64,000 nt of DNA from Rhynochetos jubatus (lineage: Eukaryota > Chordata > Aves > Eurypygiformes > Rhynochetidae), in the NCBI GenBank assembly GCA_027574665.1, contig CM050659.1, positions 997,001 through 1,061,000 of the forward strand. The letters run 5' to 3'. The position numbers and the translations under genes were made by a program. The notes under the pieces were generated by a model. That model searched no databases. It saw only the letters and a list, made by a program, of their open reading frames with translations, and was not told where the DNA came from. Within the stretch, counting starts at the first letter, position 1; every line of letters starts with the position of its first letter. Shown here piece after piece: positions 9,439 to 23,127 of the stretch.

Positions 9439-12400
9439 CGGAGAGGCTGGAATGCGCGGCTCGTTGAAGCGTCTGCCCGAACACGGCCATCTGAAGCAGC
9501 ACTGTAATGCGACCAAACAGAAAGAGTTAGGAGAGAATTTCTTGTCCCTTCTTGCTGCGCCTTTGCAGAGCACTGCGTGCCAGAGCAGCCGGATCGCTGT
9601 GTTGCTTGCAATCTCCAGTTCCAACAGTGCCACAGTTCCTCGGCAACAGAAAGAGCTAGGAAGGAATTGCTTACGCTGTTTTCTCTCGCTGTGCTCTAGC
9701 AGTTCGTTCCCTTTTCGGCAGAGCGCGGGACCGCTTGCAAAGCTTAGAAACAAACCTCTCCCTTTTCCTCCAAAAGGGAAAGAGCTACGAGGGAATTTCT
9801 TAGCGAAACCTTGTTTGTTTTGGCAGAGCACTGCATGCCTCTGAAGACAGAGCTCTGTATCCCCGGGAAAGTCGAAAGCCACAGGGTCACCTTCTCTGTG
9901 CTAACAGGCTCGGAGAGGCTCGAATGCGCGGCTCGTTGAAGCGTCTGCCCGAACACGGACATCTGAAGCAGCACTGTAATGCGACCAAACAGAAAGAGTT
10001 AGGAGAGAATTTCTTGTTCCTTCTTGCTGCGCCTTTGCAGAGCACTGCGTGCCAGAGCAGCCGGATCGCTGTGTTGCTTGCAATCTCCAGTTCCAACAGT
10101 GCCACAGTTCCTCGGCAACAGAAAGAGCTAGGAAGGAATTGCTTGCGCTGTTTTCTCTCGCTGTGCTCTAGCAGTTCGTTCCCTTTTCGGCAGAGCGCGG
10201 GACCGCTTGCAAAGCTTAGAAACAAAGCTCTCCCTTTTCCTCCAAAAGGGAAAGAGCTACGAGGGAATTTCTTAGCGAAACCTTGTTTGTTTTGGCAGAG
10301 CACTGCATGCCTCTTAAGACAGAGCTCTGTATCCCCGGGAAAGTCGAAATCCACAGGGTCACCTTCTCTGTGCTAACAGGCTCGGAGAGGCTGGAATGCG
10401 CGGCTCGTTGAAGCGTCTGCCCGAACACGGACATCTGAAGCAGCACTGTAATGCGACCAAACAGAAAGAGTTAGGAGAGAATTTCTTGTCCCTTCTTGCT
10501 GCGCCTTTGCAGAGCACTGCGTGCCAGAGCAGCCGGATCGCTGTGTTGCTTGCAATCTCCAGTTCCAACAGTGCCACAGTTCCTCGGCAACAGAAAGAGC
10601 TAGGAAGGAATTGCTTGCGCTGTTTTCTCTCGCTGTGCTCTAGCAGTTCGTTCCCTTTTCGGCAGAGCGCGGGACCGCTTGCAAAGCTTAGAAACAAAGC
10701 TCTCCCTTTTCCTCCAAAAGGGAAAGAGCTACGAGGGAATTTCTTAGCGAAACCTTGTTTGTTTTGGCAGAGCACTGCATGCCTCTTAAGACAGAGCTCT
10801 GGATCCCCGGGAAAGTCGAAATCCACAGGGTCACCTTCTCTGTGCTAACAGGCTCGGAGAGGCTGGAATGCGCGGCTCGTTGAAGCGTCTGCCCGAACAC
10901 GGACATCTGAAGCAGCACTGTAATGCGACCAAACAGAAAGAGTTAGGAGAGAATTTCTTGTTCCTTCTTGCTGCGCCTTTGCAGAGCACTGCGTGCCAGA
11001 GCAGCCGGATCGCTGTGTTGCTTGCAATCTCCAGTTCCAACAGTGCCACAGTTCCTCGGCAACAGAAAGAGCTAGGAAGGAATTGCTTGCGCTGTTTTCT
11101 CTCGCTGTGCTCTAGCAGTTCGTTCCCTTTTCGGCAGAGCGCGGGACCGCTTGCAAAGCTTAGAAACAAACCTCTCCCTTTTCCTCCAAAAGGGAAAGAG
11201 CTACGAGGGAATTTCTTAGCGAAACCTTGTTTGTTTTGGCAGAGCACTGCATGCCTCTTAAGACAGAGCTCTGTATCCCCGGGAAAGTCGAAAGCCACAG
11301 GGTCACCTTCTCTGTGCTAACAGGCTCGGAGAGGCTCGAATGCGCGGCTCGTTGAAGCGTCTGCCCGAACACGGACATCTGAAGCAGCACTGTAATGCGA
11401 CCAAACAGAAAGAGTTAGGAGAGAATTTCTTGTCCCTTCTTGCTGCGCCTTTGCAGAGCACTGCGTGCCAGAGCAGCCGGATCGCTGTGTTGCTTGCAAT
11501 CTCCAGTTCCAACAGTGCCACAGTTCCTCGGCAACAGAAAGAGCTAGGAAGGAATTGCTTGCGCTGTTTTCTCTCGCTGTGCTCTAGCAGTTGGTTCCCT
11601 TTTCGGCAGAGCGCGGGACCGCTTGCAAAGCTTAGAAACAAAGCTCTCCCTTTTCCTCCAAAAGGGAAAGAGCTACGAGGGAATTTCTTAGCGAAACCTT
11701 GTTTGTTTTGGCAGAGCACTGCATGCCTCTTAAGACAGAGCTCTGTATCCCCGGGAAAGTCGAAATCCACAGGGTCACCTTCTCTGTGCTAACAGGCTCG
11801 CAGAGGCTCGAATGCGCGGCTCGTTGAAGCGTCTGCCCGAACACGGACATCTGAAGCAGCACTGTAATGCGACCAAACAGAAAGAGTTAGGAGAGAATTT
11901 CTTGTCCCTTCTTGCTGCGCCTTTGCAGAGCACTGCGTGCCAGAGCAGCCGGATCGCTGTGTTGCTTGCAATCTCCAGTTCCAACAGTGCCACAGTTCCT
12001 CGGCAACAGAAAGAGCTAGGAAGGAATTGCTTACGCTGTTTTCTCTCGCTGTGCTCTAGCAGTTCGTTCCCTTTTCGGCAGAGCGCGGGACCGCTTGCAA
12101 AGCTTAGAAACAAACCTCTCCCTTTTCCTCCAAAAGGGAAAGAGCTACGAGGGAATTTCTTAGCGAAACCTTGTTTGTTTTGGCAGAGCACTGCATGCCT
12201 CTGAAGACAGAGCTCTGTATCCCCGGGAAAGTCGAAAGCCACAGGGTCACCTTCTCTGTGCTAACAGGCTCGGAGAGGCTCGAATGCGCGGCTCGTTGAA
12301 GCGTCTGCCCGAACACGGACATCTGAAGCAGCACTGTAATGCGACCAAACAGAAAGAGTTAGGAGAGAATTTCTTGTTCCTTCTTGCTGCGCCTTTGCAG

Positions 12401-14159
12401 AGCACTGCGTGCCAGAGCAGCCGGATCGCTGTGTTGCTTGCAATCTCCAGTTCCAACAGTGCCACAGTTCCTCGGCAACAGAAAGAGCTAGGAAGGAATT
12501 GCTTGCGCTGTTTTCTCTCGCTGTGCTCTAGCAGTTCGTTCCCTTTTCGGCAGAGCGCGGGACCGCTTGCAAAGCTTAGAAACAAAGCTCTCCCTTTTCC
12601 TCCAAAAGGGAAAGAGCTACGAGGGAATTTCTTAGCGAAACCTTGTTTGTTTTGGCAGAGCACTGCATGCCTCTTAAGACAGAGCTCTGTATCCCCGGGA
12701 AAGTCGAAATCCACAGGGTCACCTTCTCTGTGCTAACAGGCTCGGAGAGGCTGGAATGCGCGGCTCGTTGAAGCGTCTGCCCGAACACGGACATCTGAAG
12801 CAGCACTGTAATGCGACCAAACAGAAAGAGTTAGGAGAGAATTTCTTGTCCCTTCTTGCTGCGCCTTTGCAGAGCACTGCGTGCCAGAGCAGCCGGATCG
12901 CTGTGTTGCTTGCAATCTCCAGTTCCAACAGTGCCACAGTTCCTCGGCAACAGAAAGAGCTAGGAAGGAATTGCTTGCGCTGTTTTCTCTCGCTGTGCTC
13001 TAGCAGTTCGTTCCCTTTTCGGCAGAGCGCGGGACCGCTTGCAAAGCTTAGAAACAAAGCTCTCCCTTTTCCTCCAAAAGGGAAAGAGCTACGAGGGAAT
13101 TTCTTAGCGAAACCTTGTTTGTTTTGGCAGAGCACTGCATGCCTCTTAAGACAGAGCTCTGGATCCCCGGGAAAGTCGAAATCCACAGGGTCACCTTCTC
13201 TGTGCTAACAGGCTCGGAGAGGCTGGAATGCGCGGCTCGTTGAAGCGTCTGCCCGAACACGGACATCTGAAGCAGCACTGTAATGCGACCAAACAGAAAG
13301 AGTTAGGAGAGAATTTCTTGTTCCTTCTTGCTGCGCCTTTGCAGAGCACTGCGTGCCAGAGCAGCCGGATCGCTGTGTTGCTTGCAATCTCCAGTTCCAA
13401 CAGTGCCACAGTTCCTCGGCAACAGAAAGAGCTAGGAAGGAATTGCTTGCGCTGTTTTCTCTCGCTGTGCTCTAGCAGTTCGTTCCCTTTTCGGCAGAGC
13501 GCGGGACCGCTTGCAAAGCTTAGAAACAAACCTCTCCCTTTTCCTCCAAAAGGGAAAGAGCTACGAGGGAATTTCTTAGCGAAACCTTGTTTGTTTTGGC
13601 AGAGCACCACTGTGCCTCCTAAGACAGAGCTCTGTATCCCCGGGAAAGTCGAAAGCCACAGGGTCACCTTCTCTGTGCTAACAGGCTCGGAGAGGCTCGA
13701 ATGCGCGGCTCGTTGAAGCGTCTGCCCGAACACGGACATCTGAAGCAGCACTGTAATGCGACCAAACAGAAAGAGTTAGGAGAGAATTTCTTGTCCCTTC
13801 TTGCTGCGCCTTTGCAGAGCACTGCGTGCCAGAGCAGCCGGATCGCTGTGTTGCTTGCAATCTCCAGTTCCAACAGTGCCACAGTTCCTCGGCAACAGAA
13901 AGAGCTAGGAAGGAATTGCTTACGCTGTTTTCTCTCGCTGTGCTCTAGCAGTTCGTTCCCTTTTCGGCAGAGCGCGGGACCGCTTGCAAAGCTTAGAAAC
14001 AAACCTCTCCCTTTTCCTCCAAAAGGGAAAGAGCTACGAGGGAATTTCTTAGCGAAACCTTGTTTGTTTTGGCAGAGCACTGCATGCCTCTTAAGACAGA
14101 GCTCTGTATCCCCGGGAAAGTCGAAAGCCACAGGGTCACCTTCTCTGTGCTAACAGGCT
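9439..14159. repeat. 5-monomer HOR, two copies (units 21-25 and 26-30)
   Basis: Units 22, 23 and 24 match 27, 28 and 29 at an offset of 2360 bp. Units 22 and 27 share TTGTTCC and AAAGCTCTC. Units 23 and 28 share GGCTGGAATG and the rare CTGGATCC. Units 24 and 29 share GGCTGGAATG, TTGTTCC and GAAAGCC. The ends are less clean: units 21 and 26 agree only partly, and the CTCGCAGAGG variant opens units 26 and 32. Unit 29 carries a private +1 patch. Confidence 0.7.
13215..13687. repeat. Unit 29: 473-bp monomer with a divergent patch
   Basis: At 13605-13620 the usual GCACTGCATGCCTCTTAAG reads GCACCACTGTGCCTCCTAAG: one extra base and several changes within about 16 bp, while the rest of the unit is ordinary. 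It is the only clustered difference in the window apart from the unit 127 scars. The insertion shifts frames and creates artificially long ORFs on both strands. Confidence 0.9.
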
Positions 14160-15103
14160 CGGAGAGGCTCGAATGCGCGGCTCGTTGAAGCGTCTGCCCG
14201 AACACGGACATCTGAAGCAGCACTGTAATGCGACCAAACAGAAAGAGTTAGGAGAGAATTTCTTGTCCCTTCTTGCTGCGCCTTTGCAGAGCACTGCGTG
14301 CCAGAGCAGCCGGATCGCTGTGTTGCTTGCAATCTCCAGTTCCAACAGTGCCACAGTTCCTCGGCAACAGAAAGAGCTAGGAAGGAATTGCTTGCGCTGT
14401 TTTCTCTCGCTGTGCTCTAGCAGTTCGTTCCCTTTTCGGCAGAGCGCGGGACCGCTTGCAAAGCTTAGAAACAAAGCTCTCCCTTTTCCTCCAAAAGGGA
14501 AAGAGCTACGAGGGAATTTCTTAGCGAAACCTTGTTTGTTTTGGCAGAGCACTGCATGCCTCTTAAGACAGAGCTCTGGATCCCCGGGAAAGTCGAAATC
14601 CACAGGGTCACCTTCTCTGTGCTAACAGGCTCGCAGAGGCTCGAATGCGCGGCTCGTTGAAGCGTCTGCCCGAACACGGACATCTGAAGCAGCACTGTAA
14701 TGCGACCAAACAGAAAGAGTTAGGAGAGAATTTCTTGTCCCTTCTTGCTGCGCCTTTGCAGAGCACTGCGTGCCAGAGCAGCCGGATCGCTGTGTTGCTT
14801 GCAATCTCCAGTTCCAACAGTGCCACAGTTCCTCGGCAACAGAAAGAGCTAGGAAGGAATTGCTTACGCTGTTTTCTCTCGCTGTGCTCTAGCAGTTCGT
14901 TCCCTTTTCGGCAGAGCGCGGGACCGCTTGCAAAGCTTAGAAACAAAGCTCTCCCTTTTCCTCCAAAAGGGAAAGAGCTACGAGGGAATTTCTTAGCGAA
15001 ACCTTGTTTGTTTTGGCAGAGCACTGCATGCCTCTGAAGACAGAGCTCTGTATCCCCGGGAAAGTCGAAATCCACAGGGTCACCTTCTCTGTGCTAACAG
15101 GCT

Positions 15104-18100
15104 CGGAGAGGCTGGAATGCGCGGCTCGTTGAAGCGTCTGCCCGAACACGGACATCTGAAGCAGCACTGTAATGCGACCAAACAGAAAGAGTTAGGAGAG
15201 AATTTCTTGTCCCTTCTTGCTGCGCCTTTGCAGAGCACTGCGTGCCAGAGCAGCCGGATCGCTGTGTTGCTTGCAATCTCCAGTTCCAACAGTGCCACAG
15301 TTCCTCGGCAACAGAAAGAGCTAGGAAGGAATTGCTTACGCTGTTTTCTCTCGCTGTGCTCTAGCAGTTCGTTCCCTTTTCGGCAGAGCGCGGGACCGCT
15401 TGCAAAGCTTAGAAACAAACCTCTCCTTTTTCCTCCAAAAGGGAAAGAGCTACGAGGGAATTTCTTAGCGAAACACTGTTTGTTTTGGCAGAGCACTGCA
15501 TGCCTCTTAAGACAGAGCTCTGTATCCCCGGGAAAGTCGAAATCCACAGGGTCACCTTCTCTGTGCTAACAGGCTCGGAGAGGCTGGAATGCGCGGCTCG
15601 TTGAAGCGTCTGCCCGAACACGGACATCTGAAGCAGCACTGTAATGCGACCAAACAGAAAGAGTTAGGAGAGAATTTCTTGTCCCTCCTTGCTGCGCCTT
15701 TGCAGAGCACTGCGTGCCAGAGCAGCCGGACCGCTGTGTTGCTTGCAATCTCCAGTTCCAACAGTGCCACAGTTCCTCGGCAACAGAAAGAGCTAGGAAG
15801 GAATTGCTTACGCTGTTTTCTCTCGCTGTGCTCTAGCAGTTCGTTCCCTTTTCGGCAGAGCGCGGGACCGCTTGCAAAGCTTAGAAACAAACCTCTCCCT
15901 TTTCCTCCAAAAGGGAAAGAGCTACGAGGGAATTTCTTAGCGAAACCTTGTTTGTTTTGGCAGAGCACTGCATGCCTCTGAAGACAGAGCTCTGTATCCC
16001 CGGGAAAGTCGAAAGCCACAGGGTCACCTTCTCTGTGCTAACAGGCTCGGAGAGGCTGGAATGCGCGGCTCGTTGAAGCGTCTGCCCGAACACGGCCATC
16101 TGAAGCAGCACTGTAATGCGACCAAACAGAAAGAGTTAGGAGAGAATTTCTTGTCCCTTCTTGCTGCGCCTTTGCAGAGCACTGCGTGCCAGAGCAGCCG
16201 GATCGCTGTGTTGCTTGCAATCTCCAGTTCCAACAGTGCCACAGTTCCTCGGCAACAGAAAGAGCTAGGAAGGAATTGCTTACGCTGTTTTCTCTCGCTG
16301 TGCTCTAGCAGTTCGTTCCCTTTTCGGCAGAGCGCGGGACCGCTTGCAAAGCTTAGAAACAAACCTCTCCCTTTTCCTCCAAAAGGGAAAGAGCTACGAG
16401 GGAATTTCTTAGCGAAACCTTGTTTGTTTTGGCAGAGCACTGCATGCCTCTTAAGACAGAGCTCTGTATCCCCGGGAAAGTCGAAAGCCACAGGGTCACC
16501 TTCTCTGTGCTAACAGGCTCGGAGAGGCTCGAATGCGCGGCTCGTTGAAGCGTCTGCCCGAACACGGACATCTGAAGCAGCACTGTAATGCGACCAAACA
16601 GAAAGAGTTAGGAGAGAATTTCTTGTCCCTTCTTGCTGCGCCTTTGCAGAGCACTGCGTGCCAGAGCAGCCGGATCGCTGTGTTGCTTGCAATCTCCAGT
16701 TCCAACAGTGCCACAGTTCCTCGGCAACAGAAAGAGCTAGGAAGGAATTGCTTGCGCTGTTTTCTCTCGCTGTGCTCTAGCAGTTCGTTCCCTTTTCGGC
16801 AGAGCGCGGGACCGCTTGCAAAGCTTAGAAACAAACCTCTCCCTTTTCCTCCAAAAGGGAAAGAGCTACGAGGGAATTTCTTAGCGAAACCTTGTTTGTT
16901 TTGGCAGAGCACTGCATGCCTCTGAAGACAGAGCTCTGTATCCCCGGGAAAGTCGAAAGCCACAGGGTCACCTTCTCTGTGCTAACAGGCTCGGAGAGGC
17001 TGGAATGCGCGGCTCGTTGAAGCGTCTGCCCGAACACGGACATCTGAAGCAGCACTGTAATGCGACCAAACAGAAAGAGTTAGGAGAGAATTTCTTGTCC
17101 CTTCTTGCTGCGCCTTTGCAGAGCACTGCGTGCCAGAGCAGCCGGATCGCTGTGTTGCTTGCAATCTCCAGTTCCAACAGTGCCACAGTTCCTCGGCAAC
17201 AGAAAGAGCTAGGAAGGAATTGCTTGCGCTGTTTTCTCTCGCTGTGCTCTAGCAGTTCGTTCCCTTTTCGGCAGAGCGCGGGACCGCTTGCAAAGCTTAG
17301 AAAGAAACCTCTCCCTTTTCCTCCAAAAGGGAAAGAGCTACGAGGGAATTTCTTAGCGAAACCTTGTTTGTTTTGGCAGAGCACTGCATGCCTCTGAAGA
17401 CAGAGCTCTGTATCCCCGGGAAAGTCGAAATCCACAGGGTCACCTTCTCTGTGCTAACAGGCTCGGAGAGGCTCGAATGCGCGGCTCGTTGAAGCGTCTG
17501 CCCGAACACGGACATCTGAAGCAGCACTGTAATGCGTCCAAACAGAAAGAGTTAGGAGAGAATTTCTTGTTCCTTCTTGCTGCGCCCTTGCAGAGCACTG
17601 CGTGCCAGAGCAGCCGGATCGCTGTGTTGCTTGCAATCTCCGGTTCCAACAGTGCCACAGTTCCTCGGCAACAGAAAGAGCTAGGAAGGAATTGCTTGCG
17701 CTGTTTTCTCTCGCTGTGCTCTAGCAGTTCGTTCCCTTTTCGGCAGAGCGCGGGACCGCTTGCAAAGCTTAGAAACAAAGCTCTCCCTTTTCCTCCAAAA
17801 GGGAAAGAGCTACGAGGGAATTTCTTAGCGAAACCTTGTTTGTTTTGGCAGAGCACTGCATGCCTCTGAAGACAGAGCTCTGTATCCCCGGGAAAGTCGA
17901 AATCCACAGGGTCACCTTCTCTGTGCTAACAGGCTCGGAGAGGCTGGAATGCGCGGCTCGTTGAAGCGTCTGCCCGAACACGGCCATCTGAAGCAGCACT
18001 GTAATGCGACCAAACAGAAAGAGTTAGGAGAGAATTTCTTGTCCCTTCTTGCTGCGCCTTTGCAGAGCACTGCGTGCCAGAGCAGCCGGATCGCTGTGTT

Positions 18101-18879
18101 GCTTGCAATCTCCAGTTCCAACAGTGCCACAGTTCCTCGGCAACAGAAAGAGCTAGGAAGGAATTGCTTACGCTGTTTTCTCTCGCTGTGCTCTAGCAGT
18201 TCGTTCCCTTTTCGGCAGAGCGCGGGACCGCTTGCAAAGCTTAGAAACAAACCTCTCCTTTTTCCTCCAAAAGGGAAAGAGCTACGAGGGAATTTCTTAG
18301 CGAAACACTGTTTGTTTTGGCAGAGCACTGCATGCCTCTTAAGACAGAGCTCTGTATCCCCGGGAAGGTCGAAATCCACAGGGTCACCTTCTCTGTGCTA
18401 ACAGGCTCGGAGAGGCTGGAATGCGCGGCTCGTTGAAGCGTCTGCCCGAACACGGACATCTGAAGCAGCACTGTAATGCGACCAAACAGAAAGAGTTAGG
18501 AGAGAATTTCTTGTCCCTCCTTGCTGCGCCTTTGCAGAGCACTGCGTGCCAGAGCAGCCGGATCGCTGTGTTGCTTGCAATCTCCAGTTCCAACAGTGCC
18601 ACAGTTCCTCGGCAACAGAAAGAGCTAGGAAGGAATTGCTTACGCTGTTTTCTCTCGCTGTGCTCTAGCAGTTCGTTCCCTTTTCGGCAGAGCGCGGGAC
18701 CGCTTGCAAAGCTTAGAAACAAACCTCTCCCTTTTCCTCCAAAAGGGAAAGAGCTACGAGGGAATTTCTTAGCGAAACCTTGTTTGTTTTGGCAGAGCAC
18801 TGCATGCCTCTGAAGACAGAGCTCTGTATCCCCGGGAAAGTCGAAATCCACAGGGTCACCTTCTCTCTGCTAACAGGCT
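15104..18879. repeat. Partial 6-monomer HOR (units 33-34 matching 39-40)
   Basis: Units 33 and 39 share two private variants, CTCCTTTTTCC (for CTCCCTTTTCC) and GCGAAACACTG (for GCGAAACCTTG). Units 34 and 40 share TCCCTCCTTGC. The offset is 2832 bp, six units. Intervening units 35-38 do not fully match 41-44, although 37-38 and 41-42 both carry the pair AGAAAGAAACC then TGCGTCCAAAC with CTCCGGTTCC. Confidence 0.7.
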
Positions 18880-19823
18880 CGGAGAGGCTGGAATGCGCGG
18901 CTCGTTGAAGCGTCTGCCCGAACACGGACATCTGAAGCAGCACTGTAATGCGACCAAACAGAAAGAGTTAGGAGAGAATTTCTTGTCCCTTCTTGCTGCG
19001 CCTTTGCAGAGCACTGCGTGCCAGAGCAGCCGGATCGCTGTGTTGCTTGCAATCTCCAGTTCCAACAGTGCCACAGTTCCTCGGCAACAGAAAGAGCTAG
19101 GAAGGAATTGCTTACGCTGTTTTCTCTCGCTGTGCTCTAGCAGTTCGTTCCCTTTTCGGCAGAGCGCGGGACCGCTTGCAAAGCTTAGAAAGAAACCTCT
19201 CCCTTTTCCTCCAAAAGGGAAAGAGCTACGAGGGAATTTCTTAGCGAAACCTTGTTTGTTTTGGCAGAGCACTGCATGCCTCTTAAGACAGAGCTCTGTA
19301 TCCCCGGGAAAGTCGAAATCCACAGGGTCACCTTCTCTGTGCTAACAGGCTCGGAGAGGCTCGAATGCGCGGCTCGTTGAAGCGTCTGCCCGAACACGGA
19401 CATCTGAAGCAGCACTGTAATGCGTCCAAACAGAAAGAGTTAGGAGAGAATTTCTTGTTCCTTCTTGCTGCGCCCTTGCAGAGCACTGCGTGCCAGAGCA
19501 GCCGGATCGCTGTGTTGCTTGCAATCTCCGGTTCCAACAGTGCCACAGTTCCTCGGCAACAGAAAGAGCTAGGAAGGAATTGCTTACGCTGTTTTCTCTC
19601 GCTGTGCTCTAGCAGTTCGTTCCCTTTTCGGCAGAGCGCGGGACCGCTTGCAAAGCTTAGAAACAAACCTCTCCCTTTTCCTCCAAAAGGGAAAGAGCTA
19701 CGAGGGAATTTCTTAGCGAAACCTTGTTTGTTTTGGCAGAGCACTGCATGCCTCTGAAGACAGAGCTCTGTATCCCCGGGAAAGTCGAAATCCACAGGGT
19801 CACCTTCTCTGTGCTAACAGGCT

Positions 19824-22800
19824 CGGAGAGGCTGGAATGCGCGGCTCGTTGAAGCGTCTGCCCGAACACGGACATCTGAAGCAGCACTGTAATGCGACCA
19901 AACAGAAAGAGTTAGGAGAGAATTTCTTGTCCCTTCTTGCTGCGCCTTTGCAGAGCACTGCGTGCCAGAGCAGCCGGATCGCTGTGTTGCTTGCAATCTC
20001 CAGTTCCAACAGTGCCACAGTTCCTCGGCAACAGAAAGAGCTAGGAAGGAATTGCTTACGCTCTTTTCTCTCGCTGTGCTCTAGCAGTTCGTTCCCTTTT
20101 CGGCAGAGCGCGGGACCGCTTGCAAAGCTTAGAAACAAACCTCTCCCTTTTCCTCCAAAAGGGAAAGAGCTACGAGGGAATTTCTTAGCGAAACCTTGTT
20201 TGTTTTGGCAGAGCACTGCATGCCTCTGAAGACAGAGCTCTGTATCCCCGGGAAAGTCGAAATCCACAGGGTCACCTTCTCTGTGCTAACAGGCTCGGAG
20301 AGGCTGGAATGCGCGGCTCGTTGAAGCGTCTGCCCGAACACGGACATCTGAAGCAGCACTGTAATGCGTCCAAACAGAAAGAGTTAGGAGAGAATTTCTT
20401 GTCCCTTCTTGCTGCGCCTTTGCAGAGCACTGCGTGCCAGAGCAGCCGGATCGCTGTGTTGCTTGCAATCTCCAGTTCCAACAGTGCCACAGTTCCTCGG
20501 CAACAGAAAGAGCTAGGAAGGAATTGCTTACGCTGTTTTCTCTCGCTGTGCTCTTGCAGTTCGTTCCCTTTTCGGCAGAGCGCGGGACCGCTTGCAAAGC
20601 TTAGAAACAAACCTCTCCCTTTTCCTCCAAAAGGGAAAGAGCTACGAGGGAATTTCTTAGCGAAACCTTGTTTGTTTTGGCAGAGCACTGCATGCCTCTG
20701 AAGACAGAGCTCTGTATCCCCGGGAAAGTCGAAATCCACAGGGTCACCTTCTCTGTGCTAACAGGCTCGGAGAGGCTCGAATGCGCGGCTCGTTGAAGCG
20801 TCTGCCCGAACACGGACATCTGAAGCAGCACTGTAATGCGACCAAACAGAAAGAGTTAGGAGAGAATTTCTTGTCCCTTCTTGCTGCGCCCTTGCAGAGC
20901 ACTGCGTGCCAGAGCAGCCGGATCGCTGTGTTGCTTGCAATCTCCAGTTCCAACAGTGCCACAGTTCCTCGGCAACAGAAAGAGCTAGGAAGGAATTGCT
21001 TACGCTGTTTTCTCTCGCTGTGCTCTAGCAGTTCGTTCCCTTTTCGGCAGAGCGCGGGACCGCTTGCAAAGCTTAGAAACAAACCTCTCCCTTTTCCTCC
21101 AAAAGGGAAAGAGCTACGAGGGAATTTCTTAGCGAAACCTTGTTTGTTTTGGCAGAGCACTGCATGCCTCTGAAGACAGAGCTCTGTATCCCCGGGAAAG
21201 TCGAAATCCACAGGGTCACCTTCTCTGTGCTAACAGGCTCGGAGAGGCTGGAATGCGCGGCTCGTTGAAGCGTCTGCCCGAACACGGACATCTGAAGCAG
21301 CACTGTAATGCGACCAAACAGAAAGAGTTAGGAGAGAATTTCTTGTCCCTTCTTGCTGCGCCTTTGCAGAGCACTGCGTGCCAGAGCAGCCGGATCGCTG
21401 TGTTGCTTGCAATCTCCAGTTCCAACAGTGCCACAGTTCCTCGGCAACAGAAAGAGCTAGGAAGGAATTGCTTGCGCTGTTTTCTCTCGCTGTGCTCTAG
21501 CAGTTCGTTCCCTTTTCGGCAGAGCGCGGGACCGCTTGCAAAGCTTAGAAAGAAACCTCTCCCTTTTCCTCCAAAAGGGAAAGAGCTACGAGGGAATTTC
21601 TTAGCGAAACCTTGTTTGTTTTGGCAGAGCACTGCATGCCTCTTAAGACAGAGCTCTGTATCCCCGGGAAAGTCGAAATCCACAGGGTCACCTTCTCTGT
21701 GCTAACAGGCTCGGAGAGGCTGGAATGCGCGGCTCGTTGAAGCGTCTGCCCGAACACGGACATCTGAAGCAGCACTGTAATGCGACCAAACAGAAAGAGT
21801 TAGGAGAGAATTTCTTGTTCCTTCTTGCTGCGCCTTTGCAGAGCACTGCGTGCCAGAGCAGCCGGATCGCTGTGTTGCTTGCAATCTCCGGTTCCAACAG
21901 TGCCACAGTTCCTCGGCAACAGAAAGAGCTAGGAAGGAATTGCTTGCGCTGTTTTCTCTCGCTGTGCTCTAGCAGTTCGTTCCCTTTTCGGCAGAGCGCG
22001 GGACCGCTTGCAAAGCTTAGAAACAAACCTCTCCCTTTTCCTCCAAAAGGGAAAGAGCTACGAGGGAATTTCTTAGCGAAACCTTGTTTGTTTTGGCAGA
22101 GCACTGCATGCCTCTGAAGACAGAGCTCTGTATCCCCGGGAAAGTCGAAATCCACAGGGTCACCTTCTCTGTGCTAACAGGCTCGGAGAGGCTGGAATGC
22201 GCGGCTCGTTGAAGCGTCTGCCCGAACACGGACATCTGAAGCAGCACTGTAATGCGACCAAACAGAAAGAGTTAGGAGAGAATTTCTTGTCCCTTCTTGC
22301 TGCGCCTTTGCAGAGCACTGCGTGCCAGAGCAGCCGGATCGCTGTGTTGCTTGCAATCTCCAGTTCCAACAGTGCCACAGTTCCTCGGCAACAGAAAGAG
22401 CTAGGAAGGAATTGCTTACGCTCTTTTCTCTCGCTGTGCTCTAGCAGTTCGTTCCCTTTTCGGCAGAGCGCGGGACCGCTTGCAAAGCTTAGAAACAAAC
22501 CTCTCCCTTTTCCTCCAAAAGGGAAAGAGCTACGAGGGAATTTCTTAGCGAAACCTTGTTTGTTTTGGCAGAGCACTGCATGCCTCTGAAGACAGAGCTC
22601 TGTATCCCCGGGAAAGTCGAAATCCACAGGGTCACCTTCTCTGTGCTAACAGGCTCGGAGAGGCTGGAATGCGCGGCTCGTTGAAGCGTCTGCCCGAACA
22701 CGGACATCTGAAGCAGCACTGTAATGCGTCCAAACAGAAAGAGTTAGGAGAGAATTTCTTGTCCCTTCTTGCTGCGCCTTTGCAGAGCACTGCGTGCCAG

Positions 22801-23127
22801 AGCAGCCGGATCGCTGTGTTGCTTGCAATCTCCAGTTCCAACAGTGCCACAGTTCCTCGGCAACAGAAAGAGCTAGGAAGGAATTGCTTACGCTGTTTTC
22901 TCTCGCTGTGCTCTTGCAGTTCGTTCCCTTTTCGGCAGAGCGCGGGACCGCTTGCAAAGCTTAGAAACAAACCTCTCCCTTTTCCTCCAAAAGGGAAAGA
23001 GCTACGAGGGAATTTCTTAGCGAAACCTTGTTTGTTTTGGCAGAGCACTGCATGCCTCTGAAGACAGAGCTCTGTATCCCCGGGAAAGTCGAAATCCACA
23101 GGGTCACCTTCTCTGTGCTAACAGGCT
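19824..23127. repeat. 5-monomer HOR, early copies (units 43-47 and 48-49)
   Basis: The order is: unit 43 CGCTCTTTTC; 44 TGCGTCCAAAC with CTCTTGCAG; 45 GCGCCCTTG; 46 AGAAAGAAACC; 47 TTGTTCC with CTCCGGTTCC. Units 48 and 49 repeat the first two steps, then unit 50 jumps to the unit-47 type and unit 51 to the unit-43 type. The second copy therefore looks internally deleted. This is the same five-step cycle that recurs three times at 26904-33983. Confidence 0.75.
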
